Source: Janthinobacterium sp. 344
GTDB lineage: Bacteria; Pseudomonadota; Gammaproteobacteria; Burkholderiales; Burkholderiaceae_D
NCBI RefSeq assembly: GCF_900112025.1
Contig: NZ_FOKL01000015.1
Coordinates: 19,094-83,093 of the forward strand
Direction of reading: 5' to 3'
Length of the DNA: 64,000 bases
Within the stretch, counting starts at the first letter, position 1. Every line of letters starts with the position of its first letter. The notes under the pieces are model-generated. The model did not search any database and was not told where the DNA came from. It worked only from the letters and a program-made list of their open reading frames with translations. The position numbers were made by a program, and so were the translations under genes. This document shows positions 15,801 to 24,875 of the stretch, piece by piece.

Positions 15801-18257
15801 ATGCTGATGATGATACTGGTGGCAGCCTTGCTCTGCCTGATCGTAGTGTTCGCGCCCGGCCCCGTGCGCCGCGCCCTGATTACCCCGCATCTGCTGGCTT
15901 TGTTCAAGCGCATCTTGCCAAGCATGTCCGACACGGAGCGCGACGCGCTTGAGGCGGGCACCACGTGGTGGGATGCGGAACTGTTTTCCGGCCAGCCGGA
16001 CTGGTCCAAGCTGCTGGCGTATGCGCCCCCCACGCTGAGCGCCGAAGAGCGCCACTTTCTCGACCACGACGTCGAGCGCTTGTGTGCACTGGTCAATGAC
16101 TGGGACACGCAGCAGTTGCTGGATTTGCCGCCGCCAGCCTGGGCCTACATGAAAAGCCAGGGCTTCCTCGGCATGATCATTCCCAAGCAATATGGCGGCA
16201 GGCAGTTTTCCGCCTACATGCACTCGCAGGTGGTGATGAAGCTGTCGACGCGCTGCTCGGCGCTGGCCGTCAGCGTGATGGTGCCCAACTCATTGGGGCC
16301 GGCCGAACTGCTGCTGCACTACGGCACCGAAGAACAGAAAAACCATTATCTGCCGCGCCTGGCGGCCGGCACCGAGATTCCCTGCTTTGCCCTCACCAGT
16401 CCGTATGCGGGTTCCGATGCGGCCGCCATCCCCGACCTGGGCGTGGTCTGCATGGGCATGCATGAGGAGCGAGCTACCCTGGGTTTCCGCATCACCTGGA
16501 ACAAGCGCTACATCACCCTGGCGCCCGTGGCGACGTTACTGGGGCTGGCATTCCAGACCAGCGATCCCGAGCACTTGCTGTCCGACAACGACGCGCCCGG
16601 CATCACCTGCGCGCTGATTCCCGCCAGCCACGATGGCGTGGTGATCGGCCGGCGCCACCATCCCTTGAACGCCGTCTTCCAGAACGGCCCCACGTCAGGC
16701 AAGGATGTCTTCATCCCCATGGAGTGGGTCATCGGCGGCCAGGCGCAGGTGGGCAAGGGCTGGCGCATGCTGATGGAGTGCCTGGCGGCCGGGCGCGCCA
16801 TTTCGCTGCCTTCGTCCAGCGTGGGCATGGGCAAGATGGCCGTGCGCGGCACCAGCGCGTACGCGGCCGTGCGGCGCCAGTTCAACATGCCGATCGGCAA
16901 GTTCGAAGGGGTGCAGGAAGCGCTGGCGCGCATGGGCGCCAATCTGTACCTGATGGATGCGGCGCGCACCTTGTCGGCGCTGGGCGTGGACCTGGGCGAA
17001 AAGCCGGCCGTCATTTCCGCCATCGTCAAATACCACGTCACGGAACGGGGCCGCGCGCTCGTCAATGACGGCATGGATATTCTCGGCGGCAAGGGCATAT
17101 GTAGCGGGCCAAACAACTTCCTCGCCAGCGCCTACCAGCAGATTCCCATCGCCATCACCGTCGAGGGCGCCAACATCCTCACGCGCAGCCTGATCATCTT
17201 CGGCCAGGGCGCCATCCGCGCCCATCCGTATGTACTCAGGGAAATGGCCGCCGTCGGCGAAAGCGACGGCCGCAAGGCCTTGCGCGATTTCGACGCGGCC
17301 TTCTTCGGCCACGTCGGCTTTGTGCTGGGCAACCTGGCACGGGGCCTGTGGTACGGGCTGGGCGGCGCGCGCCTGGCCGCCGTGCCGCAGGCGGGCGCGC
17401 CCGAGCTGGCGCCCTACTACCGCGCCCTCACGCGGCTGTCGACGGCGTTTGCCGTCATGACGGATATGTCGATGTTCGTGCTCGGCGGCGAACTCAAGCG
17501 CCGCGAGCGGCTGTCCGCGCGCCTCGGCGACGTGGTCTCGCAACTGTATTTATGCTCGTCCGTGCTGAAGCGCTACGAGGATGACGGGCGGCCGCCAGCC
17601 GATTTGCCGTATGTGCACTGGTCGCTGCAGGATGCGCTGGTGAAAGCCCAGCAGGGCTTGACGGGCGTGCTGGAGAATTTCCCCGCGCGCGGGCTGGCCG
17701 TACTGCTGCGCACGCTGCTGTTCCCGTTCGGCTTGCCGCACCGCCTACCTTCGGACGAGCTGGGCAGCGACGTGACGCACGCCATGCAGACGGCCGGCGC
17801 CGACCGCGAGCGCCTGCTGGCCGATTGCTACGTGGCCAGCGAGGGTAGCCAAGGCAACGACCCGCTGGCCAGTGCCGAACGGGCCTTGATTTTGCTGCCG
17901 CAAGTCACGGCCATCGAAAAGCGCCTGAAAGACATGCCGGAAGGCGCGGGCCTCAAGCACATGCCGCAAAGCCTGCCTGCCATGCAAACATGGCTGTCCG
18001 CCGCGAAAGCGGCAGGCGCCGTCAACTGCCAGGAGCACAATACCCTGCTGGAATTTGCGCGCCTGGTCGACGGCTTGATCCAGGTCGACGATTTTGCGCC
18101 CGCCGCGACGCAGGCAGCGCAGGACGCCTATCCGCGCGATGACGCCGGCGTCGTCGCGGCCAGCGACAAGCCCAGCACGAGCGGCACCAGCGCCGCGTAC
18201 ACGACGATGACGGAAAGCCAGACGGCGCCGGGCCAGTACGCCCTGACGCCAAAATAA
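15801..18257 (+). CDS. fadE: Acyl-CoA dehydrogenase, long FadE type
   Basis: First enzyme of fatty-acid beta-oxidation; forms trans-2-enoyl-CoA from acyl-CoA with FAD. The 818-residue length matches the long FadE form. An N-terminal hydrophobic anchor (about residues 1-20) is followed by the acyl-CoA dehydrogenase domains (about 75-480; GFLGMIIPKQYGG, FALTSPYAGSDAAA, DILGGKGICSGPNNF, TVEGANILTRSL) and the extra C-terminal domain typical of FadE. GGGAG six bases before ATG 15801 supports the start. Oddity: the last ~43 codons lie antisense to the 3' end of the convergent MFS gene (130-nt overlap) and encode a low-complexity Thr/Ser/Ala tail. Confidence 0.93.
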   Translation: MLMMILVAALLCLIVVFAPGPVRRALITPHLLALFKRILPSMSDTERDALEAGTTWWDAELFSGQPDWSKLLAYAPPTLSAEERHFLDHDVERLCALVNDWDTQQLLDLPPPAWAYMKSQGFLGMIIPKQYGGRQFSAYMHSQVVMKLSTRCSALAVSVMVPNSLGPAELLLHYGTEEQKNHYLPRLAAGTEIPCFALTSPYAGSDAAAIPDLGVVCMGMHEERATLGFRITWNKRYITLAPVATLLGLAFQTSDPEHLLSDNDAPGITCALIPASHDGVVIGRRHHPLNAVFQNGPTSGKDVFIPMEWVIGGQAQVGKGWRMLMECLAAGRAISLPSSSVGMGKMAVRGTSAYAAVRRQFNMPIGKFEGVQEALARMGANLYLMDAARTLSALGVDLGEKPAVISAIVKYHVTERGRALVNDGMDILGGKGICSGPNNFLASAYQQIPIAITVEGANILTRSLIIFGQGAIRAHPYVLREMAAVGESDGRKALRDFDAAFFGHVGFVLGNLARGLWYGLGGARLAAVPQAGAPELAPYYRALTRLSTAFAVMTDMSMFVLGGELKRRERLSARLGDVVSQLYLCSSVLKRYEDDGRPPADLPYVHWSLQDALVKAQQGLTGVLENFPARGLAVLLRTLLFPFGLPHRLPSDELGSDVTHAMQTAGADRERLLADCYVASEGSQGNDPLASAERALILLPQVTAIEKRLKDMPEGAGLKHMPQSLPAMQTWLSAAKAAGAVNCQEHNTLLEFARLVDGLIQVDDFAPAATQAAQDAYPRDDAGVVAASDKPSTSGTSAAYTTMTESQTAPGQYALTPK

Positions 18258-19351
18258 ATGCTGGAAAACACCAGCGGGCACAGCACGGACGCCAGGCTCA
18301 CGGCCGAGGCCAGCACGCCCTGGAACTGGCCTTGCCGGTCCTCGGACACTTGCCGCGTCGCCAGCGACTGCAGGGCTGGCGCGCCGATGCCGCCCAGGGC
18401 GAAGACGGGCATGATGGCGAAGATCATCCAGCTGCGCGTGGCGAACGCCATGACGACCAGGGCCAGGCAGGCGCAAGCGATGCCCGCCAGGATGGTGGCC
18501 CGCTCGCCCAGCAGCCTGACGGCGGGGCCGGGCAGAAAAGCCTGCGCCAGCGCCTGGCATACGCCGAAGGCGCCCAGCGACAGGCCGATCCACAAGCCAT
18601 TCCACTCGAACGCATCGTGGCCCCACAGCGCCCAGCACACGCCATACACTTCACCGGCGGCACTGAAGGCAAAGAAGATGGCGGTGATCGGCAGCAAGCT
18701 TTTCTGGGAAAACACCCAGCGCAGCGGATGCAGGGGGTTCAATGCCGCCAGATCGATTTTCGCGCCCGCAGGCGGGCGTAGGGACGGGCGCGACTCGGGC
18801 AGCGTCAACAACGCCAGCAACAGGTTGCCAGCATTCAAGATGGCCGCCGCCATGAACGGCAGGCGCAGCCCGTAATCGCCGAGCGCGCCCCCCAGCACGG
18901 GGCCGATGATGAAGCCGGCACCGAACATGGCGTTGAGCAAGCCGAAACGGCGCGCCCGCGTTTCTTCGGGAGAAATATCGGTGATGTAGGCCGTGGCCAC
19001 GGACACATTGGCGCTCGTCAACCCGGCAATGGCGCGTCCCAGCAGCAGCATCCACAGGCTGGGGGCAAAGGCCAGGAACAGGTAGTTGACGGCCGCGCCG
19101 GCCAGCGACAGCAACAGCACGGGGCGCCGCCCCAGGCGGTCGCTCAGAGAACCCAGCACGGGGGCAAAAATAAACTGCATCAGCGCGTACAGGGCCGTCA
19201 TGACGCCGATGTACGGCGCCACGTTGGCTGCATGCGTGACCTCTTGCAACAGCGCCGGCAGGATGGGGAAGATCAGGCCGATGCCGACAGCGTCGAGCAC
19301 GACGGTGGCGAAGATGACGGGCAGCGCTGCCACGGGGGCGGATAATTTCAT
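18128..19351 (-). CDS. MFS drug exporter, TetA-like
   Basis: A 407-residue inner-membrane proton antiporter of the major facilitator superfamily with about 12 hydrophobic segments. The signature GSLSDRLGRRPVLLL between helices 2 and 3, the antiporter motif LGRAIAGLTSANVSVATAYI and PEETRARRFG closely resemble tetracycline-efflux (TetA-type) proteins. Substrate unknown. It is divergent from a TetR-family gene, a classical pump/repressor pair, with palindromic operators between them. A further half-site covers its start codon. Its 3' end overlaps fadE by 130 nt on the opposite strand. Confidence 0.9.
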   Translation of the reverse strand: MKLSAPVAALPVIFATVVLDAVGIGLIFPILPALLQEVTHAANVAPYIGVMTALYALMQFIFAPVLGSLSDRLGRRPVLLLSLAGAAVNYLFLAFAPSLWMLLLGRAIAGLTSANVSVATAYITDISPEETRARRFGLLNAMFGAGFIIGPVLGGALGDYGLRLPFMAAAILNAGNLLLALLTLPESRPSLRPPAGAKIDLAALNPLHPLRWVFSQKSLLPITAIFFAFSAAGEVYGVCWALWGHDAFEWNGLWIGLSLGAFGVCQALAQAFLPGPAVRLLGERATILAGIACACLALVVMAFATRSWMIFAIMPVFALGGIGAPALQSLATRQVSEDRQGQFQGVLASAVSLASVLCPLVFSSIYFGVRAYWPGAVWLSVIVVYAALVPLVLGLSLAATTPASSRG

Positions 19352-19381
19352 ATACTCAATCCAAATATATACTCAGTACAT
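19350..19381. promoter_or_regulatory. TetR-type operator near the MFS start (plus half-site)
   Basis: ATATACTCAGTACAT at 19367-19381 is a near-palindrome sharing its 11-base core TACTCAGTACA with the operator at 19421-19435. A degenerate half-site, ATATACTCAAT, lies at 19350-19360 over the MFS start codon. Position fits repression of the exporter gene. Confidence 0.6.
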
Positions 19382-19420
19382 AAATAGTACGCCCAGCAAG
19401 GCTGCGCCATCAAGCGATAT

Positions 19421-19435
19421 GTGTACTCAGTACAC
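19421..19435. promoter_or_regulatory. Palindromic operator upstream of the TetR gene
   Basis: GTGTACTCAGTACAC is a perfect inverted repeat (7-base arms, one central base), 21 bases before the regulator's start codon. The size and symmetry match TetR-family operators and suggest autoregulation. Confidence 0.7.
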
Positions 19436-19456
19436 TTCGTGTATGATCGGGGCAAC

Positions 19457-20095
19457 ATGACCATTCCTACCGACCTCCGCTCCCGCAAACGCCTGGCCAC
19501 CCGGCAAGCCATTTCCAATGCCGCCACGCGCCTGTTCTTCGTGCGCGGCTTCGAGCAGGTGACGGTGGACGACATCGCGGCGGCGGCCAATGTGGGGCGC
19601 ATGACCGTGTTCAACCATTTCCCCCGCAAGGAAGACATGTTCTTCGACCGCGAGGAAGAGGGCCGCGAACTGCTGCGCGCCGCCTTGCGCCAGCGCGATC
19701 CCGCAGTGTCCCCCGTGGAAACCCTGCGCCTGCTGGCGCACCGCCTGGTGGCCGAGGACAGTCCCTACATCACGTTTTCCGCCGCTGGCCAGGGTTTCAT
19801 TGCCACCATTGAGGCCAGCGAGACCCTGAAAGCGCGGGCGCGGGCCATCCGCGACGAGCTGGCGCAAGTGGTGGCAACGGCGTTGACCGACGGCGCGGGG
19901 CGCGACGCCCACGATCCCCAGGCCCGCCTGGCGGCCAGCCTGCTGCTGGCGACCTGGAGCGTGGCCCTGATCGAGGCGCACCGCGCATTCCGCCAGCATG
20001 GCGACGCACAGCGGGCCAAGGCCGGCTTTCTCGCCCTGCTGGACCAGGGCCATGCCGGCGTCAAGGCGGCGCTGGCCGGCACGCCCTACGCCTGA
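19457..20095 (+). CDS. TetR-family transcriptional regulator
   Basis: A 212-residue regulator with an N-terminal helix-turn-helix (about residues 10-56). RQAISNAATRLFFVRGFEQVTVDDIA and AANVGRMTVFNHFPRKEDMF are typical TetR blocks; the remainder is a helical ligand-binding and dimerisation domain. It is expected to repress the divergent TetA-like exporter and itself through the palindromes at 19367-19381 and 19421-19435, and to be released by the pump's substrate. The ATG at 19457 follows a GGGG and is preferred to the upstream in-frame ATG at 19421, which lies inside the operator. Confidence 0.9.
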   Translation: MTIPTDLRSRKRLATRQAISNAATRLFFVRGFEQVTVDDIAAAANVGRMTVFNHFPRKEDMFFDREEEGRELLRAALRQRDPAVSPVETLRLLAHRLVAEDSPYITFSAAGQGFIATIEASETLKARARAIRDELAQVVATALTDGAGRDAHDPQARLAASLLLATWSVALIEAHRAFRQHGDAQRAKAGFLALLDQGHAGVKAALAGTPYA

Positions 20096-20328
20096 GCGAT
20101 ACCTCCCGGCTACCTCGCGGCCGCCTCCGCGCATCGCGCTTGCAGCCTGGCGCAGCGCAAATCCTCCCCATCTTTCCCCGCCATTGAGCGGCGCCTGTGC
20201 TTGCGTGAGCGCGTGCCGGCTTCCTATCATGAAGCCACGCGCCGGCCAGCGCTGCATGCAGGCCGGCACGGCGGATTTGTCTCCATAGTCAGTCACACTG
20301 CCCATCACCGTATCCAGGGAGGTAGATG

Positions 20329-21717
20329 ATGAATACCTTGACGAATGGCCAGTTCAATGAGCTGCAAGCCTCATTGAGAGGGCAACTTTTACATGCGAAC
20401 GACGCTGGCTACGACGGCGCCCGCGCCGTCTGGAATGCCATGATCGACCGGCATCCGGCCCTCATCGCGCGCTGCGCCGGCACGGCGGACGTGCGCGCCG
20501 CGCTGTCCTGGGCGCGCGACCACGGCCTGCCCCTTGCCGTGCGCGGCGGCGGCCACAATATCGCCGGCAGCGCCCTGTGCGACGATGGCCTGGTGATCGA
20601 CCTGTCAGCCATGCGCTCGGTGCATATCGATCCGCAACGGCGCCGCGCCCAGGTCGAAGGCGGAGCCACGCTGCACGACTTCGATCACGAGGCGCAGGCG
20701 TTTGGCCTGGCCACGCCGCTGGGCATCAATTCCACGACGGGCGTGGCAGGGCTGGCCCTGGGCGGCGGCTTTGGCTGGCTCAGCCGGACACTGGGCCTGG
20801 CGGCCGACAATCTGCTGGCGGCCGACATGGTCATGGCCGACGGACAGTACCTGCATGCCAGCGCAACGCAACACCCCGACCTGTTCTGGGCCATCCGGGG
20901 CGGCGGCGGCAATTTCGGCGTGGTCACGCGCTTCGAATTCCAGCTGCATCCGGTCGGGCCGGAGGTCACCGCGGGACTCGTCGTCTTCCCCTACGCGCAA
21001 GCGAAGGCGGTGCTCACCAAGTACCGCGATTATGTCGATGCCATGCCCGATGAGCTGACGATCTGGGCCGTCCTGCGCAAGGCGCCGCCGCTGCCTTTTT
21101 TGGCGCAGGAGGTCCATGGCCAGGACGTGCTCGTCCTGCCCGTCTTTTCCACAGTGCCATCGGCGGCCATGCAGGAGGCGATCGGCCGCATCGGCCGCTT
21201 CGGCCAGCCGCTGGGCATGCACCTGGGCCCCGTGCCTTACGCGGCCTGGCAGCAGGCATTCGATCCCCTGCTCACGCCAGGCGCGCGCAACTACTGGAAA
21301 TCGCATAATTTCACGCAGCTCAGCGACGCGGCCATCGATACCGTCATCCGCCATGCGGGCCGTCTGCCGACGCCGCAATGCGAGATCTTCCTCGGCCTGC
21401 TTGGCGGGCAGGCGAGCCGCCCGGCGCCGCAGGCGACGGCCTATCCGCACCGCGACGCCCTGTATGTGATGAACGTGCACACGCGCTGGGACGACCCGGC
21501 CGACGACGTGCGCTGCATAGCCTGGGCGCGCGACTTCTTCCAGGACGCGGCGCCCTATGCGACGGGCAGCGTGTATGTCAATTTCCTGACCGAGGATGAA
21601 AGCGAGCGCACGGCCGACGCGTATGGGGTGAACTATCCGCGCCTGGCGCGTATCAAGAAACAGTATGATCCCGCCAACCTGTTCCACGCCAACCAGAACA
21701 TCCGGCCGGCCGCCTGA
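20329..21717 (+). CDS. FAD-linked oxidase, berberine-bridge (BBE) type
   Basis: An oxidoreductase with a PCMH-type FAD-binding domain and C-terminal BBE element, about 462 residues. The N-terminal FAD domain shows RGGGHNIAGSALCDDG, whose His is the usual site of covalent flavin attachment, and GLALGGGFGWLSRTLGLAADN. The Cys that provides a second flavin link in bicovalent members is not seen before the latter motif. The C-terminal YGVNYPRLARIKKQYDPANLF is the BBE signature. Such enzymes oxidise sugars, alkaloids or other alcohols, producing hydrogen peroxide; the substrate here is unknown. GGGAGG five bases before ATG 20329 favours it over the ATG at 20326. Confidence 0.88.
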   Translation: MNTLTNGQFNELQASLRGQLLHANDAGYDGARAVWNAMIDRHPALIARCAGTADVRAALSWARDHGLPLAVRGGGHNIAGSALCDDGLVIDLSAMRSVHIDPQRRRAQVEGGATLHDFDHEAQAFGLATPLGINSTTGVAGLALGGGFGWLSRTLGLAADNLLAADMVMADGQYLHASATQHPDLFWAIRGGGGNFGVVTRFEFQLHPVGPEVTAGLVVFPYAQAKAVLTKYRDYVDAMPDELTIWAVLRKAPPLPFLAQEVHGQDVLVLPVFSTVPSAAMQEAIGRIGRFGQPLGMHLGPVPYAAWQQAFDPLLTPGARNYWKSHNFTQLSDAAIDTVIRHAGRLPTPQCEIFLGLLGGQASRPAPQATAYPHRDALYVMNVHTRWDDPADDVRCIAWARDFFQDAAPYATGSVYVNFLTEDESERTADAYGVNYPRLARIKKQYDPANLFHANQNIRPAA

Positions 21718-21842
21718 CAGGCCACGCCGCGACGCCAGCACGGGCAGGCTGGCGTCGCGTCGCGGCATGCGGCAATCCCTTGATCCAGGGCAATGCAATG
21801 CCACGCTCTTGCGCCTACAATCGCCGGCTTTGCCCCTCGCCC

Positions 21843-23204
21843 ATGCGCCACGCTCCCGAACTCCTCCTGCCTGCCGGCTCCCTGGCCAAGATGCATGCCG
21901 CCTTCGACTATGGCGCCGACGCCGTCTACGCGGGCCAGCCGCGCTACAGTTTGCGCGTGCGCAATAACGACTTTTCGACCTTGCACGCCTTGCAGGAAGG
22001 CATTGATGGCGCGCATGCGCGCGGCAAGCAGTTCTTTGTGGCCAGCAATATCTTCGCCCACAACGCCAAGCTGAAAACGTATCTGCGCGACATGGAGCCG
22101 GTGATCGCCATGCGCCCCGACGCGCTGATCATGGCCGATCCGGGCCTGATCATGATGGTGCGCGACAAGTGGCCGGAGATTCCCGTGCACTTGTCGGTGC
22201 AGGCGAATGCCGTCAACTGGGCCGACGTGAAATTCTGGCACCGCATGGGCCTGACGCGCGTGATCCTGTCGCGCGAACTGTCGCTCGACGAGATCGAGGA
22301 AATCCGCCAGCGCTGCCCGGAAATGGAACTCGAGGTGTTCGTCCACGGCGCCCTGTGCATCGCCTATTCGGGCCGCTGCCTGCTGTCCGGCTACTTCAAC
22401 CACCGCGACCCGAACCAGGGCACGTGCACGAATTCCTGCCGCTGGGATTACAAGGTGAAAAACGCGGCGGAAGACGCCAGCGGCGACCTGGGCGCCATGC
22501 AGGTGGTGCCGCTCCAATTCCACCAGGCGCTGGCCGAGGCCGACAACAACGCGTTTTCCGCCCTGCACCAGCAGCCGCGCCACCCGCTGGCCGACCAGCC
22601 CTATCTCATCGAAGAAGCGCAGCGCCCGGGCCAGCTGATGCCCATCCTCGAAGACGAGCACGGCACCTACATCATGAATTCGAAGGACTTGCGCGCCGTC
22701 GAGCACATCGAGCGCCTGGTCAAGATCGGCGTCGATTCGCTGAAGGTCGAGGGCCGCACCAAGTCGCTGTACTACGCGGCGCGCACGGCGCAAGTCTACC
22801 GCCAGGCCATCGACGACGCCGTGGCGGGCCGCCCCTTCGATATCAGCCTGCTGGGCCAGCTGCAAGGCCTGGCCAACCGCGGCTACACGGACGGCTTTTA
22901 CCAGCGCCATCACACGCAGGCGCACCAGAACTACATGCGCGGCGCGTCCGAGGCGGACCGCAGCCAGTACGTGGGCGACGTGCTGGACGTGACCGATGGC
23001 TGGGCCAGGGTGGAAGTGAAAAACCGCTTCGCCGTGGGCGACCGCATCGAAGCCCTGCATCCGGGCGGCAACCGCGACTTCACCATCGCCCGCATGCTGG
23101 CCGATGATGGCAGCGAGCTCCAGGTGGCGCCCGGCAGCGGCCACTTCGTGCGCATCGAACTCGACGGCGCGCTGAATAAAGCCTTGCTGGCGCGCTATTT
23201 GTAA
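21843..23204 (+). CDS. trhP: TrhP (YegQ), U32-family tRNA hydroxylation protein
   Basis: Member of the peptidase U32 family that in E. coli (TrhP, formerly YegQ) is needed for prephenate-dependent 5-hydroxyuridine formation at the wobble position of tRNAs. It is co-linear with the E. coli protein: APELLLPAGSL, GADAVYAGQPRYSLRVRNN, HLSVQANAVNWADVKFW, VILSRELSLDEIEEIR, and the cysteine cluster CIAYSGRCLLSG...GTCTNSCRW, probable Fe-S ligands. It ends after the usual C-terminal beta domain. ATG 21843 gives the family-typical N-terminus, although it lacks a clear ribosome binding site. ATG 21798, with a GGG upstream, would add 15 residues. Confidence 0.92.
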   Translation: MRHAPELLLPAGSLAKMHAAFDYGADAVYAGQPRYSLRVRNNDFSTLHALQEGIDGAHARGKQFFVASNIFAHNAKLKTYLRDMEPVIAMRPDALIMADPGLIMMVRDKWPEIPVHLSVQANAVNWADVKFWHRMGLTRVILSRELSLDEIEEIRQRCPEMELEVFVHGALCIAYSGRCLLSGYFNHRDPNQGTCTNSCRWDYKVKNAAEDASGDLGAMQVVPLQFHQALAEADNNAFSALHQQPRHPLADQPYLIEEAQRPGQLMPILEDEHGTYIMNSKDLRAVEHIERLVKIGVDSLKVEGRTKSLYYAARTAQVYRQAIDDAVAGRPFDISLLGQLQGLANRGYTDGFYQRHHTQAHQNYMRGASEADRSQYVGDVLDVTDGWARVEVKNRFAVGDRIEALHPGGNRDFTIARMLADDGSELQVAPGSGHFVRIELDGALNKALLARYL

Positions 23205-23279
23205 CCGCCAGTCTGGCGGCGGCATCGGCAAACCAGTCCGCAAGTGTTTGATTTGACAAGAGAAGTTTCGATTGCTAGC

Positions 23280-23300
23280 GCCTAAATAATTTGTTTAGGC
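23280..23300. promoter_or_regulatory. Inverted repeat upstream of the DUF819 gene
   Basis: GCCTAAA and TTTAGGC arms (7 bp) flank a 7-base AT-rich spacer, in an AT-rich stretch about 90 bases before the DUF819 start codon and just after a TTGACA (23253-23258). It could be an operator, but no regulator gene is adjacent. Confidence 0.35.
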
Positions 23301-23388
23301 TTCAACATTGCTATACGATACGGCCACCCTGCGCCCGGGGGCCTGATCGGCATCCCGGGCATCCCTGACACGTTCACCGGAATCCCCG

Positions 23389-24636
23389 ATGCCACCTGCC
23401 ACCTCTGCCCTGATCACCAATGACGCCGTCGTCCTCGGCCTGCTCGCCATCACTCTGGGGGCCGTCTTCTGGACCGCCTCGCGCGCGGACGGCTTCTGGA
23501 AAAAGTTTTACACGTATATCCCTTCCTTGCTGATGTGCTATCTGATCCCGGCGCTGCTCAATACCTTCGGCATCATCGACGGCAACGCCTCCGGCCTGTA
23601 CGCCGTGGCGCGCGACTACCTGCTGCCCAGCGCGCTGGTCCTGCTGTGCGTGGCCATCGATTTCGGCGGCATTATCCGCCTCGGGCCCAAGGCCATCATC
23701 ATGTTCCTCACGGGAACGCTGGGCGTCATGCTGGGCGCGCTCGTCTCGTTCGAGGCCCTGCGGCTGATCCACCCGGAAACGGTGGCGGGCGACACGTGGC
23801 GCGGCATGACGACTGTCGCCGGCTCGTGGATAGGCGGCGGCGCCAACCAGGCGGCCATGAAGGAAGTGTTTGAAGTGGACGCCACCCTGTTTGGCCAGTT
23901 CGTCGCCGTCGATGTGCTGGTGGCCAACGTCTGGACGGCCGTGCTGCTGTTCCTGGCCGGCCGCGCGGGCGCCTTCGACCGCTGGACCGGCGCGGATCTG
24001 TCCGCCATCAACGCGCTCAAGGACAGCATCGAAAGTTACCGTGCGCAGCATGCGCGCATCGCCACCCTGACCGACATCATGATCATCCTCGGCGTGGGCC
24101 TGGGCGTGACGGGCCTGTCACACTTCCTGGCCGGCCCCATCATCGGCTGGATCACCACCCTGCCGGCCGCATGGCGCCTGCAGGATTACAGCCTGACGTC
24201 GAACTTCTTCTGGATCGTCGTGCTCGCCACCACGTTCGGCCTGCTGCTGAGCTTTACCCGGGCGCGCAGCCTGGAAGGCGCGGGCGCCTCGACCATCGGC
24301 TCGGCCATGCTGTACGTGCTGGTGGCCACCATCGGTATGCACATGGACTTGAAGGCCCTGTTCGACAAGCCCTTTTTGTTCCTGCTGGGCCTGATCTGGA
24401 TCGCCGTGCATGGCGGCCTGATGCTGCTCGTCGCCAAGCTGATCCGCGCGCCCCTGTTCTTCATGGCCGTGGGATCACAGGCGAACATCGGCGGCGCCGC
24501 CTCGGCCCCCGTCATCGCCAGCGCCTTCCACCCTTCGCTGGCGCCCGTCGGCGTGCTGCTGGCCGTGCTCGGCTACGCGCTGGGCACCTACGGCGCCTAC
24601 ATCACGGGCTTGATCCTGCGCGGCATGGCGGGGTGA
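23389..24636 (+). CDS. DUF819 family integral membrane protein
   Basis: A 415-residue polytopic inner-membrane protein with about 10-12 hydrophobic segments across its whole length. The conserved-looking glycine-rich segment TVAGSWIGGGANQAAMKEVF and the later SQANIGGAASAPVIASAFHP, repeated in topology, fit the DUF819 (YjcL-like) family, which resembles transporters with inverted repeats. Substrate unknown. It stands alone, downstream of trhP and before an AT-rich gap of about 240 bases that separates it from the accessory cluster. Confidence 0.85.
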   Translation: MPPATSALITNDAVVLGLLAITLGAVFWTASRADGFWKKFYTYIPSLLMCYLIPALLNTFGIIDGNASGLYAVARDYLLPSALVLLCVAIDFGGIIRLGPKAIIMFLTGTLGVMLGALVSFEALRLIHPETVAGDTWRGMTTVAGSWIGGGANQAAMKEVFEVDATLFGQFVAVDVLVANVWTAVLLFLAGRAGAFDRWTGADLSAINALKDSIESYRAQHARIATLTDIMIILGVGLGVTGLSHFLAGPIIGWITTLPAAWRLQDYSLTSNFFWIVVLATTFGLLLSFTRARSLEGAGASTIGSAMLYVLVATIGMHMDLKALFDKPFLFLLGLIWIAVHGGLMLLVAKLIRAPLFFMAVGSQANIGGAASAPVIASAFHPSLAPVGVLLAVLGYALGTYGAYITGLILRGMAG

Positions 24637-24875
24637 CGGTGCTGCCGGCAAGGTCAGGCGACCTGCAGTGCCTGACTTTGCCAAAAGCCACCGATAGTTG
24701 TTGTAGTGAGACACATGACAATATACATGGCAAAAAATGCAACTTCCTTCCTCTAGTGAGCTGAAGTAAGATAATATTTTAAAGCAACATCAATTCGATA
24801 AAAAACAGCTTATCGCTTTACTCTAAAAATGGCCTTGCACAAACAGCAAGGCACAGTCGGCCAAGTCCTCTACTC

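Noticed and set aside
20700..20800. Bicovalent flavin attachment in the BBE-type oxidase
   Set aside because: The His in GGGHNIAG is present but no Cys is seen before the second FAD motif. At most one covalent link is expected.
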